NCBI RefSeq assembly: GCF_023703375.1
Contig: NZ_JAMQGO010000010.1
Span: 61,121-125,120, forward strand
Direction of reading: 5' to 3'
Length of the DNA: 64,000 nt
DNA from: Lutimaribacter degradans
GTDB lineage: Bacteria > Pseudomonadota > Alphaproteobacteria > Rhodobacterales > Rhodobacteraceae
The position numbers and the translations under genes are program-made. Below are positions 1 through 8,549 of the stretch, piece after piece. The notes beneath the pieces are model-generated. The model was not told the DNA's origin. It made no database searches and saw only the letters and a list, made by a program, of their open reading frames with translations. Position 1 is the stretch's first letter. Every line of letters starts with the position of its first letter.

Positions 1-356
1 GCATCGTATCGAAGGTTTCGAACGCCAACACGATCACGCATTACGTCGACAGTTCGCTGAAAGCGATGCGTCGCGTCGAAAAGGATCTGGCGGCAAAATA
101 CCCGTCGGCTGAAGTTCGGTCGCGCACATTGTCGCTGGCCTCGGTCATCGGGCGAGACCTGCGCGGGCTGTCCGTGCTGACGCGGGGCCTGCAGGCCATT
201 GCCGATGCTGGTTTTGAATCGATCGGGGCCACCCAGGGGCCGCGTAACGTGGATGTGCAATTCATCCTCGATCGCGATGACCTGAAACCGGCAATCAAGG
301 CGCTTCACAGTGCTTTTATCGAGGATGAGGCCCGGAAATTGCCGCGCGTCGCCTGA
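1..356 (+). CDS. Aspartokinase C-terminal part (ectoine-type), partial
   Basis: The reading frame is open from base 3 and ends at TGA 354-356; the 5' part lies outside the window. The visible ~117 residues begin IVSKVSNANTITHYV and include an ACT-type regulatory segment (around IGATQGPRNVDVQFIL). This matches the C-terminus of aspartokinases, most closely the Ask_Ect type that accompanies ectoine synthesis genes and phosphorylates aspartate towards aspartate semialdehyde. The ectoine link rests on memory of the family; the ectABC genes that would confirm it would lie upstream of base 1. A strong terminator follows, so this is the last gene of its operon. Confidence 0.6.
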   Translation, partial: IVSKVSNANTITHYVDSSLKAMRRVEKDLAAKYPSAEVRSRTLSLASVIGRDLRGLSVLTRGLQAIADAGFESIGATQGPRNVDVQFILDRDDLKPAIKALHSAFIEDEARKLPRVA

Positions 357-381
357 TACGGACGACAACTGAGCATTTTAG

Positions 382-412
382 CACCCCGGCCCCTTTTGGC
401 CGGGGTGTTTTT
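382..412 (+). terminator. Intrinsic terminator after the aspartokinase gene
   Basis: Perfect 10-bp stem CACCCCGGCC / GGCCGGGGTG (382-391 and 398-407), loop CCTTTT, followed by five T. It separates the aspartokinase operon from the TRAP genes. Confidence 0.9.
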
Positions 413-492
413 GTTCCGGCAGGTCGCGCGGATGCGATTGACCGCGCCGGATTGCTGTTGTTTGGTTGCAGCGACCATAGGGAGGATGACCA

Positions 493-1452
493 ATGTTGAA
501 CGCTTTGAAATGGGCCGCAGGGGCAATGGCCGCGAGCGCCATGCTGGCCGCACCGGCCTGGGCGGAAACCCGCGTGACCTATAAATCCGCCAAGGCGGGC
601 ACGTCCTATTACCAAATGGGTGTGCAGATTTCCGAGGCGATGAAGGCCGGATCGGGCGGTGATATCGTCGTGACGGTGGAAGAGGGGCAAGGTTCGGTCC
701 AGAACGTGATGGAGGTGCGCGCGCGCGGCGCCGATTATGTCTTTACCACACCGCCCAGCCTTGTCGGGCTGGCGCAGGGCGGAAAGGCCATGTTCGAGGG
801 CAAGAGCGACCCTGCCTTTGACGAGATCCGGGCCCTCTTTCCCATCCCGTCGTTGACCATGCATTTCGTGATGTCCGCCGATAGCGGCGTCGAAACCTTT
901 GCCGACATGGAGGGCAAGACCATCCTGTTGGGCAAAGGCAGTTTCGGTGCGCGCGAAGGCGAGAAATACCTTGGCCTGTTCGGGCTTGAGGGCAAGGTGA
1001 CCATCGCCGATGCCGAATTGTCGAACGCGGTTGCCGCGCTCAAGAACGGGCAGATCGACGGATTTGTAACGGCCGGCAGCTGGCCCGCACCAAACGTGGT
1101 CGAAGCCGCGGCATCGACGGGGGTCACCGTGCTGTCGCTAAGCGACGAACAGGTGGCAGAAACCAAGCGCACGCGTCTTGTCATCCCGGCGGGCACCTAT
1201 GCCGGGCAGGGTGGCGACATCGTTACCACCTCGTTGCCCGTGGTCGCCTACACCACCACCAAGATGGATGACGACACGGCCTATGAGCTGACCAAGACAT
1301 TCTGGGAAAGCAAGGGCCGGATGGCCGAAAGCGCCGCATGGTGGGCAGGCGTTGACGCCGCGCTGATGAGCACCATCACCGGCAAGCTGCACCCGGGCGC
1401 GATCCGCTATTACCAGGAAGCGGGCATGCCCGTGACCGAAGACCAGATGTAA
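493..1452 (+). CDS. TAXI-family TRAP transporter solute receptor
   Basis: The 319-residue protein has a Sec signal peptide (1-24, cleavage after AWA) and the TAXI-type start of the mature domain (TYKSAKAGTSYYQMG). It would bind a substrate, commonly a carboxylate or amino acid, in the periplasm and deliver it to the TRAP permease encoded next. The ATG at 493 follows a purine-rich site (GGGAGGATG, 480-488). The substrate cannot be read from the sequence. The gene forms an operon with the fused permease, and a GC-rich hairpin lies between the two. Confidence 0.9.
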   Translation: MLNALKWAAGAMAASAMLAAPAWAETRVTYKSAKAGTSYYQMGVQISEAMKAGSGGDIVVTVEEGQGSVQNVMEVRARGADYVFTTPPSLVGLAQGGKAMFEGKSDPAFDEIRALFPIPSLTMHFVMSADSGVETFADMEGKTILLGKGSFGAREGEKYLGLFGLEGKVTIADAELSNAVAALKNGQIDGFVTAGSWPAPNVVEAAASTGVTVLSLSDEQVAETKRTRLVIPAGTYAGQGGDIVTTSLPVVAYTTTKMDDDTAYELTKTFWESKGRMAESAAWWAGVDAALMSTITGKLHPGAIRYYQEAGMPVTEDQM

Positions 1453-1479
1453 GCCAGGCGGATTGGCAATTGGAAACGG

Positions 1480-1502
1480 GGCCGGGCCGGTTTGGCCCGG
1501 CC
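1480..1502 (+). other. Intercistronic hairpin between TAXI receptor and permease
   Basis: Perfect 9-bp inverted repeat GGCCGGGCC (1480-1488) / GGCCCGGCC (1494-1502) with a 5-nt loop, followed only by TTTC. It may stabilise the upstream mRNA or partially terminate, giving more receptor than permease. The same stem sequence occurs at 55215-55241 in the same genetic position. Confidence 0.7.
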
Positions 1503-1524
1503 TTTCACGTCACGGGGGGCGTAG

Positions 1525-3315
1525 ATGACGGCGCGACAGGATTTGCCGGAAAACCGGCTGGCACAGGGGCTTTGGTTGGGGTTGGCCGCCGTTCTGGTTG
1601 CCTTTCACATCGGCCTGATCTTTTCCGGGCTGGTGCCCAACCTTGTCAGCCGCCCGCTGCACATGGCGCTGATCCTGCCGTGGGTTTTCCTTTACGGCGC
1701 GACGGGCCGGCGGCTGGGCACGGGCGCGGCGCTATGTGCCGTTGGCGTGGCGGGCAGCGTCTGGATCGCCTGGAATGCCGACAGTCTGAGCGACCAGTAC
1801 GGCTTTCTTGAAAGCCGGTTCCAGGTCTGGCTGGCGTTTGCCCTGCTGGGCGTGGTGATCGAGGCCGCGCGCCGCGCCATCGGCTGGCCGCTGCCGATGG
1901 TGGCGCTGGCCGCGTTGCTCTACGCGTTCTTCGGCCAGCACATTCCGGGCGAATTCGGCCATTCCGGCACGCCGCTGCGGTCGTTCCTGGGCACGATGGT
2001 GGTGGCCGAGGGCGGCATTTGGGGCAGCCTGACGGCCGTGTCGGTCGGCGTGGTTTCAATCTTTGTCATCTTCGGCGCAGTGCTGAACGCGGGCGAGGCG
2101 GGGCAGGGCTTCATGAACGTGGCCGCCGCGGCAGCCGGGCGGCTGAAAGGCGGGGCTGCCAAGGTGTCGGTGCTGTCCTCGGCGTTGTTCGGGTCGATCT
2201 CGGGCTCGGCCAGTGCCAATGTCGCCTCGACCGGCGCGATCACGCTGCCCGCGATGGCCAAGCTGGGCTACCCGCGCCGCCTGGCCGCGGGCGTCGAGGC
2301 TGTGGCCAGTTCCGGTGGGCAGATCATGCCGCCGCTGATGGGCGCGGGGGCCTTTGTCATGGTCGAGTTGACGGGCACACCCTACACCCAGATCATCGCG
2401 GCCGCCTTCCTGCCAGCTATCTTGTATTTCTGGGCGGTGTGGGTTGGCATCAACGCCTATGCCACCCGCTTTGACCTGCGCGGCATCGACGCGGCAGACC
2501 GCCCCGTGCCGCGCGACGTGATGGTGACGGCGCTGTTTTTCCTGATCCCTTTCGCAGTGCTTTTGCTGGGCATGTTCGTTTTGGGGTACACCCCGCAATA
2601 TGCGGCCTGCCTTGCCATCATCGCGGGCGCGGTTTTGTTGCTCACGGGGGCCGACCTGCGCCTTGACGCCAGGCGCACCGGAACCCGCGTGGTCGAGGCA
2701 TTGCTGACCGCATCGAAACAGGTTGCGATGATCGCGTCGATCATCTTGTGCGCATCGATCATCATCGGCGTTCTGGGGGTGACGGGGCTGGGCGTGAAAA
2801 TCACCTCGGTCATCCTTGAAGGGTCGGGGGGGCTGCTTTGGGCCTCTCTCTTGCTGACGGCGCTGGCCTGCCTCGTGCTGGGAATGGAGGTGCCGACAAC
2901 CGCAGCCTACGTCATTTGCGTATCGGTTGCGGGGCCTGCGTTGATCGAGCTGGGGTTGGAGCCCTTGCAGGCGCATTTGTTCGTGTTCTGGTTCGCGCTC
3001 TTGTCCACGATCACGCCGCCGGTTTGCGGCGCGGTGTTCATCGCGGCGGGCATGATCGGGGAAAACTGGTTGCGCGTGGCGGTAACGGCCATGGCGCTGG
3101 GCGTGGGCCTGTATCTGATCCCGCTGGGCATGATCGCGCAGCCGGCCATCATCGGGTTGGCCCAGGCGCCGGGTGCGGCTCTGATGGCATTTGGCTTGAT
3201 CGGCGCGGGGCTGGCGGCGATTTCATTCGCGTTGATCGCGCGGGCACCCGTGCTGTTGCGGGCGCTGTTCGCCGGCCTCGGTGTCTTGTTGATTTTCGGG
3301 CCGGCTGTGCTGTGA
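1525..3315 (+). CDS. TRAP transporter fused permease (4TM/12TM)
   Basis: The 596-residue integral membrane protein fuses the small DctQ-like part (roughly residues 1-130) to the large DctM-like part, the usual architecture of TAXI-TRAP systems. The conserved motifs of the large subunit are visible: GSISGSASANVASTGAITLP (around 230) and SSGGQIMPPLMGAGAF (around 262). It uses an ion gradient to import the solute bound by the receptor encoded 72 bases upstream. The start at 1525 is preceded by GGGGGGCG. No regulator is adjacent on either side, so regulation cannot be read here. Confidence 0.93.
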   Translation: MTARQDLPENRLAQGLWLGLAAVLVAFHIGLIFSGLVPNLVSRPLHMALILPWVFLYGATGRRLGTGAALCAVGVAGSVWIAWNADSLSDQYGFLESRFQVWLAFALLGVVIEAARRAIGWPLPMVALAALLYAFFGQHIPGEFGHSGTPLRSFLGTMVVAEGGIWGSLTAVSVGVVSIFVIFGAVLNAGEAGQGFMNVAAAAAGRLKGGAAKVSVLSSALFGSISGSASANVASTGAITLPAMAKLGYPRRLAAGVEAVASSGGQIMPPLMGAGAFVMVELTGTPYTQIIAAAFLPAILYFWAVWVGINAYATRFDLRGIDAADRPVPRDVMVTALFFLIPFAVLLLGMFVLGYTPQYAACLAIIAGAVLLLTGADLRLDARRTGTRVVEALLTASKQVAMIASIILCASIIIGVLGVTGLGVKITSVILEGSGGLLWASLLLTALACLVLGMEVPTTAAYVICVSVAGPALIELGLEPLQAHLFVFWFALLSTITPPVCGAVFIAAGMIGENWLRVAVTAMALGVGLYLIPLGMIAQPAIIGLAQAPGAALMAFGLIGAGLAAISFALIARAPVLLRALFAGLGVLLIFGPAVL

Positions 3316-3424
3316 TCTGCAAGATATCGCGTTCTGCATATCGCGTCGCCTTGTCGCAACGCGTGGTCCCGCACGAGATGTTATTTATATTCCAAGTTTA
3401 TGATGTAACTTTAAGGAGACTTGG

Positions 3425-3865
3425 ATGAAACGTATTCTCACCGCTGCAATCGTTGCCGCTGCCGCCCTTGCGGCCCCAATGGCCAAGGCTGAAGCCCCTT
3501 CGAAACTGGTGACCGTGCTGACCGCGCCGGAACCGCAGACCCAGTTGATGGCGATGGTTCTGACCATGCAGGCCGTGGCGCAGGGCAAAGAAGCACATAT
3601 CATGCTTTGTGGACCCGCTGGGGACCTGGCGTTGAAGGATGCGCCCGACAGCGCAACCGAAGGTCAGCCGCCCCGCGACATGAGCCCGCAGGGCCTGATG
3701 CAGCAGATCATGACCAAACCGGGAACCAAGGTCGAGGTTTGCGCGATCTACCTGCCGGGCAAGGGCGCGCAGGCGGATGTGCTGCTGGACGGTGTCACCG
3801 TGGCCAAGCCGGACGAGATGGCCGGATCGATCATGGACGAGAATGCGCGCGTCATGAGCTACTGA
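3425..3865 (+). CDS. Periplasmic DsrE/DsrF-like protein
   Basis: The 146-residue protein has a signal peptide (about 1-22, MAKA cleavage) followed by a small alpha/beta domain whose opening (KLVTVLTAPEPQTQLMAMVL) and later AHIMLCG resemble the DsrE/F-like fold used in sulfur-relay and related proteins. Two cysteines are visible, in MLCG and in VCAIY. A strong Shine-Dalgarno site (AAGGAGAC) precedes the ATG. The upstream bases about 3378-3415 are markedly AT-rich for this genome and probably hold the promoter. Monocistronic, with its own terminator. Fold assignment is moderately sure; the role is unknown. Confidence 0.6.
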   Translation: MKRILTAAIVAAAALAAPMAKAEAPSKLVTVLTAPEPQTQLMAMVLTMQAVAQGKEAHIMLCGPAGDLALKDAPDSATEGQPPRDMSPQGLMQQIMTKPGTKVEVCAIYLPGKGAQADVLLDGVTVAKPDEMAGSIMDENARVMSY

Positions 3866-3896
3866 TCTGCGCCGGTTGAAACCGGAACGAGATCAT

Positions 3897-3927
3897 GGGC
3901 GCGGCGGGCTATCCTGCCGCGCCCTTT
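3897..3927 (+). terminator. Terminator after the DsrE-like gene
   Basis: Stem GGGCGCGGC (3897-3905) / GCCGCGCCC (3916-3924), then TTT. GC-rich with a short T run. Confidence 0.75.
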
Positions 3928-4081
3928 CATTTGCACGGGACGCGCCTTTCGGTTGCCGTTGTTCAAGGGCCTCGGGCAGGGGTGTTTTCGGAGATCCGAA
4001 GCAGGCGCCACCGCATTGCCCCGGGCGCGCACCCCATGTATCAGGGGAAAAATTTCGGCTTTCCCATAAGGAGCAGCGCAT

Positions 4082-5737
4082 ATGGCGTCGTATCAGTATG
4101 TCTATCACATGCAGGGGGTGTCCAAGACCTACCCGGGTGGCAAGAAGTGTTTCGAAGATATCCACCTGAATTTCCTGCCCGGCGTGAAGATCGGTGTCGT
4201 CGGTGTGAACGGCGCGGGCAAGTCGACGCTTTTGCGGATCATGGCAGGCATCGACACCGAATTCCAGGGCGAGGCATGGGCCGCGCAAGGTGCGAAGGTG
4301 GGGTATCTGCCCCAAGAGCCCGAACTTGACCCGAACCTGGATGTACGCGGAAATGTCATGCTGGGCGTGGCCGACAAAAAGGCCAAGCTTGACCGGTTCA
4401 ACGAACTGGCGATGAATTACAGCGACGAGACCGCCGACGAGATGGCGCAGCTGCAAGACGAGATCGACAGCGAGAACCTGTGGGACCTGGATAGCCAGAT
4501 CGACGTGGCGCTCGAGGCGCTGCGCTGCCCGCCCGACGACGCGGATGTGACATCGCTTTCGGGAGGTGAAAAACGGCGCGTGGCGCTGTGCAAACTTCTT
4601 TTGGAAGCGCCTGACATGCTTCTTCTCGACGAACCGACCAACCACCTTGATGCCGAGACGATTGCCTGGTTGCAGCAGCACTTGATCGACTACAAGGGAA
4701 CCATCCTGATCGTCACACACGACCGTTATTTCCTGGATGACATCACGGGCTGGATTCTCGAACTCGACCGAGGGCGGGGTATTCCTTACGAAGGGAATTA
4801 TTCAAGCTGGCTGGAGCAGAAGGCCAAGCGACTGGAGCAGGAAGCCCGCGAGGACAAGTCGAAGCAGAAGACACTGGAGCGCGAGTTGGAATGGATGCGT
4901 GCCAGCCCGCGTGCGCGGCAAGCCAAGTCGAAGGCGCGGATCAACGCCTATAACGATCTGGCCAACCAATCCGAACGCGAAAAGATCACCCGCGCGCAGA
5001 TCGTCATCCCGGCGGGCAAACGCCTGGGTGGCAAGGTGATCGAGGTGAACGGCCTGAAAAAGGCGATGGGCGACAAGCTGCTGATCGAGGATCTCTCGTT
5101 CTCGTTGCCGCCCGGCGGCATCGTGGGGGTGATCGGGCCGAACGGCGCGGGCAAGACCACGCTGTTTCGCATGTTGACCGGGCAAGAACAGCCCGACGAG
5201 GGCAGCGTGGAATACGGCGATACGGTTGAATTGTCCTACGTTGACCAGACGCGCGACGCGTTGCCCGCGGACAAGACCGTGTGGGAGGTGATCTCGGGCG
5301 GGAATGACATCATCCAACTGGGCGATGCCGAGGTGAACAGCCGGGCCTATTGCTCGGCATTCAATTTCCGCGGCGGTGACCAGCAAAAGAAGGTGGGCGT
5401 GCTGTCGGGCGGCGAGCGAAACCGGGTGCACATGGCCCGGCTGCTGAAATCGGGCGGCAACGTGCTGCTGCTTGACGAACCGACAAACGACCTGGACGTG
5501 GAAACGCTGCGTGCTTTGGAGGATGCGCTGGTTGATTTTGCAGGCTGCGCCGTGGTGATCAGCCACGACCGATTCTTCCTCGACCGTATATGCACGCATA
5601 TCCTTGCCTTCGAGGGCGAGGCGCATGTGGAGTGGTTCGAGGGCAATTTCGAAGATTACGAGGAAGACAAGAAACGGCGCCTGGGTCCTGACGCGATGGA
5701 GCCCAAGCGCATCAAGTACAAGAAATTCGCCCGCTAA
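4082..5737 (+). CDS. ettA: ABC-F translational throttle protein EttA
   Basis: The 551-residue soluble protein holds two ABC ATPase domains without membrane segments. Walker A motifs are GVNGAGKST (41-49) and GPNGAGKTT; signature motifs are LSGGEKRRVAL and LSGGERNRVHM; Walker B motifs are LLLDEPTNHLD and LLLDEPTNDLD. A charged linker rich in Arg/Lys/Glu lies between the domains. Length and motif order fit EttA, which binds the ribosomal E site and gates elongation by energy state. The gene is flanked by terminators on both sides, so it is likely transcribed alone, with an AAGGAG site upstream of the ATG. Confidence 0.95.
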   Translation: MASYQYVYHMQGVSKTYPGGKKCFEDIHLNFLPGVKIGVVGVNGAGKSTLLRIMAGIDTEFQGEAWAAQGAKVGYLPQEPELDPNLDVRGNVMLGVADKKAKLDRFNELAMNYSDETADEMAQLQDEIDSENLWDLDSQIDVALEALRCPPDDADVTSLSGGEKRRVALCKLLLEAPDMLLLDEPTNHLDAETIAWLQQHLIDYKGTILIVTHDRYFLDDITGWILELDRGRGIPYEGNYSSWLEQKAKRLEQEAREDKSKQKTLERELEWMRASPRARQAKSKARINAYNDLANQSEREKITRAQIVIPAGKRLGGKVIEVNGLKKAMGDKLLIEDLSFSLPPGGIVGVIGPNGAGKTTLFRMLTGQEQPDEGSVEYGDTVELSYVDQTRDALPADKTVWEVISGGNDIIQLGDAEVNSRAYCSAFNFRGGDQQKKVGVLSGGERNRVHMARLLKSGGNVLLLDEPTNDLDVETLRALEDALVDFAGCAVVISHDRFFLDRICTHILAFEGEAHVEWFEGNFEDYEEDKKRRLGPDAMEPKRIKYKKFAR

Positions 5738-5758
5738 CCGCGGCAATGCCCGCTTCCA

Positions 5759-5794
5759 CGGCCCGTGCCGCATTTCGCGGCGCGGGCCGTTTTT
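5759..5794 (+). terminator. Terminator after ettA
   Basis: 13-bp stem with one G-T pair (5759-5771 with 5777-5789), loop ATTTC, then TTTTTC. Confidence 0.9.
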
Positions 5795-5863
5795 CGTTTT
5801 CTCGCTTGTCTGCGGCGTTGTTCGTTCCCATCTCGGGTACACGTTCAAAACAAGGAGACTGCC

Positions 5864-6088
5864 ATGCAATGCCCGATCGACGGAAACACGCTGCAAATCG
5901 CCGAGCGCAATGGGGTGGAGATTGATTTTTGCCCACAATGCAGGGGTGTCTGGCTGGATCGTGGCGAACTGGACAAGATCATTGATCGCAGCATGACTGA
6001 GGCAGTTCCCCCCGCGCACGGCAGCCATGACGAGAGGCCGCGCAAGAAAAAGCGTGAAAGCTTTTTGTCCGAACTTTTCGATTTCTAG
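5864..6088 (+). CDS. Small zinc-ribbon protein (zf-TFIIB family)
   Basis: 74 residues. It begins MQCPIDG and carries FCPQCRGVWLDRGELDK, the typical zf-TFIIB ribbon found in small bacterial proteins, then a basic linker (RPRKKKRES) and a short hydrophobic end (FLSELFDF). Cysteines are C3, C23 and C26; the position that is often a fourth Cys is Asp6. The start at 5864 is chosen because of the AAGGAGACTGCC site just upstream; an in-frame start at 5765 lies inside the ettA terminator. The function of this family is not known. Confidence 0.8.
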   Translation: MQCPIDGNTLQIAERNGVEIDFCPQCRGVWLDRGELDKIIDRSMTEAVPPAHGSHDERPRKKKRESFLSELFDF

Positions 6089-6295
6089 GCAAGCCCGATG
6101 ACGGGCTGGTGCAGCAAACTGCACCGGCTCTCGGTGCAGAGACGAATCGGCAAACCGGGCCCGACGTGATTGTTATCACTCCCGGGACCGCAAGATGCTG
6201 TTGAAACTTTCGCCCGCCTGCGGGGGCGATTTCTGGACTTTGTCGCAGGCAAAGCCAACTTCATTCGAAGGATCTATTTCACCGTGGAGCTGAGA

Positions 6296-6520
6296 ATGAC
6301 CGAGCAAGAACGCCAGAAGCAGGTTTACGAACAAGCGATGGCAAAGATTCGCGAAAAAGAGCGGGTAGAGCAGGGATTCGCAGGCGGCTTGGTGGCCGTG
6401 GCCCTTGGCATGCAAGAGATCGACAAGCTGGAAAGCTGGGGTGAATGGGCGCGCACCTTCTGTTTCCTCTTCGCGATGGCGCTGCCACCCTTTTTCGTGT
6501 GGGCGGTTTTGCTGGAGTGA
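6296..6520 (+). CDS. Small single-TM hypothetical protein
   Basis: 74 residues beginning MTEQERQKQVYEQ: a charged, probably helical first part (about 1-40) and one C-terminal hydrophobic segment (FCFLFAMALPPFFVWAVLL, about 54-73). The start at 6296 is preferred over the in-frame 6170 because the upstream part looks non-coding and GTGGAGCTGAG offers a ribosome site. I do not recognise a family. A hairpin without a T run (6105-6128) lies in the gap upstream. Confidence 0.5.
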   Translation: MTEQERQKQVYEQAMAKIREKERVEQGFAGGLVAVALGMQEIDKLESWGEWARTFCFLFAMALPPFFVWAVLLE

Positions 6521-6685
6521 GGGTTTTGCTTGCTATCGGCAGCGAAACCTGTCATACGCAATTTGCTAAGACCATCTCTACGATCCTTCTGTTTTCCGAC
6601 CACCGGCACGCAGTCTTCGATCCAGACGTGACTTTGCCGGGCCGCTGCATGTTGCGAGCGGAATGAAAACTGAAAGGAATCTCAC

Positions 6686-6892
6686 ATGGCTAATGGCACT
6701 GTGAAATGGTTTAACACCACCAAAGGCTACGGCTTCATCGCACCGGAAACGGGCGGCAAGGACGTGTTCGTGCACATCTCGGCTGTCGAACGTTCGGGCC
6801 TGACCGGCCTGGCCGATGACCAGAAAGTCACCTTCGACATCGAAGCTGGCCGTGACGGTCGCGAAAGCGCGATGAACATCGCGCTGGCATAA
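6686..6892 (+). CDS. Cold-shock protein (CspA family)
   Basis: The 68-residue single cold-shock domain protein has RNP1 (KGYGFIAP) and RNP2 (VFVHIS) nucleic-acid-binding motifs. It binds single-stranded RNA/DNA and acts as an RNA chaperone. An AAAGGAATCTCAC site precedes the ATG. The 165-base gap upstream (6521-6685) could hold a structured leader as in other csp genes, though no cold box was identified. A strong terminator follows. Confidence 0.96.
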   Translation: MANGTVKWFNTTKGYGFIAPETGGKDVFVHISAVERSGLTGLADDQKVTFDIEAGRDGRESAMNIALA

Positions 6893-6915
6893 GCCACGCC
6901 GATATCGAATTTCAA

Positions 6916-6949
6916 GGCGCGGTCCCGGAAACGGGGCCGCGTCTTTTTT
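6916..6949 (+). terminator. Terminator after the cold-shock gene
   Basis: 12-bp stem with two G-T pairs (6916-6927 with 6932-6943), GAAA loop, then six T. Confidence 0.92.
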
Positions 6950-7018
6950 GTTCATCGCGCTTTGACTGGTACCGCGCATTGGGGCTAGGCTGATCGCGAC
7001 CTTGAGGAGGGGCCCGGC

Positions 7019-7093
7019 ATGAAATTCTTGTGCGCCTTGGCGGCACTTTGCGTTCTGGGCGCCTGCGGCGTGCCCTTCGTCCCCTTCATCTGA
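7019..7093 (+). CDS. Very short lipoprotein (24-residue precursor)
   Basis: ATG 7019-7021 to TGA 7091-7093 encodes 24 residues: a Lys after the initiator, a hydrophobic core and a lipobox LGAC (Cys16), leaving a predicted mature peptide of only nine residues (CGVPFVPFI). A good ribosome site (GAGGAGG) lies upstream. It would be a lipid-anchored micropeptide, comparable in size class to entericidins. It ends 38 bases before the rhodanese gene and may share its transcript. Its function is unknown. The lipobox plus ribosome site make chance unlikely. Confidence 0.7.
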   Translation: MKFLCALAALCVLGACGVPFVPFI

Positions 7094-7131
7094 CTTCGAC
7101 CCAGCTCGAAAAACAAAAAGGGAGCAATGAA

Positions 7132-7716
7132 ATGCGTATAATGGCAATCGCTTTGGTAATGGCCGCGGGAATCGCCCAGGCCGACGAGGTGGCGATCACG
7201 AAGGGGCAGATGTCTGTGACGGTTGAAACGCCGCAGGGACAGCAAGTGATCGAACGTATCCAGGACACCGAGAACACGATTACCGGTGAATGGGCCAAGA
7301 CATCGCGCCCATGCCCTAATTTCTGCATCCAGCCAATCGTTCCGGCGCCCGGCGTGACGCCAATCGGCGAGCTGGAGTTGATGGAATTTCTCAACGACCC
7401 TGAGGTGGTGGTCATTGATGGCCGCGTACGGCGCGATTACCAAACCGGGTCAATCCCCGGCGCAATCAACGTGCCCTATACCGAGGCCGCCGACCGACTG
7501 GGAGAGTTGGGATGCGAGATTGATTTCGACGGTTTCATCTGCGACGGCGACAATGTGAAAAGCGCGGCGCTTTATTGTAACGGGCCTTGGTGCGGCCAGT
7601 CGCCCACCGCGGCGCGCCGTATGATCGAGGCCGGATTTCCCGCCGAAAAGATCTATTACTACCGTGCGGGTATGCAGGGCTGGCGGATGCTTGGGCTGAC
7701 CGTCACGGGTGAGTGA
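7132..7716 (+). CDS. Periplasmic rhodanese-like protein
   Basis: 194 residues: signal peptide 1-17 (IAQA cleavage) and a C-terminal rhodanese domain (about 78-190) with VIDGRVRRDYQTGSIPGA and an active-site loop containing Cys149 and Cys154 (CNGPWCGQSP). A second cysteine pair (CPNFC, 61-65) lies before the domain. It may transfer sulfane sulfur or handle disulfides in the periplasm. The start at 7132 follows GGGAGCAATGAA; the earlier in-frame codon at 7030 lies inside the micro-lipoprotein gene. The next gene starts right after the stop codon, so the two are translationally coupled. Confidence 0.75.
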   Translation: MRIMAIALVMAAGIAQADEVAITKGQMSVTVETPQGQQVIERIQDTENTITGEWAKTSRPCPNFCIQPIVPAPGVTPIGELELMEFLNDPEVVVIDGRVRRDYQTGSIPGAINVPYTEAADRLGELGCEIDFDGFICDGDNVKSAALYCNGPWCGQSPTAARRMIEAGFPAEKIYYYRAGMQGWRMLGLTVTGE

Positions 7717-8532
7717 ATGAGCGACCTGCCCGTCATCGGGGCGCAATTGTCGGTGCTGGATCTTGACCGGCACCGCGACTGGATTTTCGAGAAAGACCGC
7801 GACATCGAGCTGCCCGAGTTCTGCATGGCCGATATTCTGGCCAAGCCCGAGCCGTTCATCGCCATGGCGCTGGACAAGCTCCGGGGTTGGAACGGTCGGC
7901 TCGGCATCCACGGGCCGTTTTCGGGCTTTGAACTGGATGTGAAGGACCGCGATATTCGCAGCATTGTCCAGGCGCGCCTGGATCGTGCGCTAGAGGTCTG
8001 TGCCCGGTTGGGGGCCCGGCAGATGGTGATCCATTCGCCCTATGATCCGTGGGATGCGCAGAACCTGGATAATGCCCCGAGAGGCCGCGCGAAATCGGTA
8101 AGCCAGATACTCGACACGCTGGCGCCGGCCCTGAAACGCGCGCAGGCCGAGGGCGTTGAAATGGTACTGGAGAATATCAAGGACACCGATCCGGGCCTGC
8201 GTCGCGCGGTGGTCGAGGCCGCCGACACCCCGGCCCTGCGCCTGTCGGTCGATACTGGCCATGCGCTTTGGGCGCATGTCTCGGCCGGTGCGCCGCCCGT
8301 CGATCGCTTCGTGCAGGATGCGGGCGCGTTGCTGGGCCACGTTCACCTGCAAGATGCGGATGGCTATGCCGATCGCCACTGGGTGCTGGGCGAGGGTGAC
8401 ACGAATTTCCACCCCATTTTTGACGCGCTGCGCGGGCTGGAGGCAAGACCCCACCTGATCGTCGAAATCAACGACTTCTCACGCGTGCCGGAAAGCGTGG
8501 CGTATTTGGAGCGGTTGGGGCTGGGAGCATGA
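7717..8532 (+). CDS. Sugar phosphate isomerase/epimerase (AP endonuclease family 2 fold)
   Basis: 271-residue TIM-barrel protein. The conserved metal-site segments of the Xyl-isomerase-like family can be seen: MVIHSPYD, MVLENIKD, SVDTGHALW, GHVHLQDADG and HLIVEIND near the end. It should isomerise or epimerise a sugar or sugar-like substrate; the substrate is not evident. The ATG abuts the TGA of the rhodanese gene. It converges on uvrB with only 17 bases between the stop codons. Confidence 0.8.
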   Translation: MSDLPVIGAQLSVLDLDRHRDWIFEKDRDIELPEFCMADILAKPEPFIAMALDKLRGWNGRLGIHGPFSGFELDVKDRDIRSIVQARLDRALEVCARLGARQMVIHSPYDPWDAQNLDNAPRGRAKSVSQILDTLAPALKRAQAEGVEMVLENIKDTDPGLRRAVVEAADTPALRLSVDTGHALWAHVSAGAPPVDRFVQDAGALLGHVHLQDADGYADRHWVLGEGDTNFHPIFDALRGLEARPHLIVEINDFSRVPESVAYLERLGLGA

Positions 8533-8549
8533 GCGTTGTGCGCGGCGGC

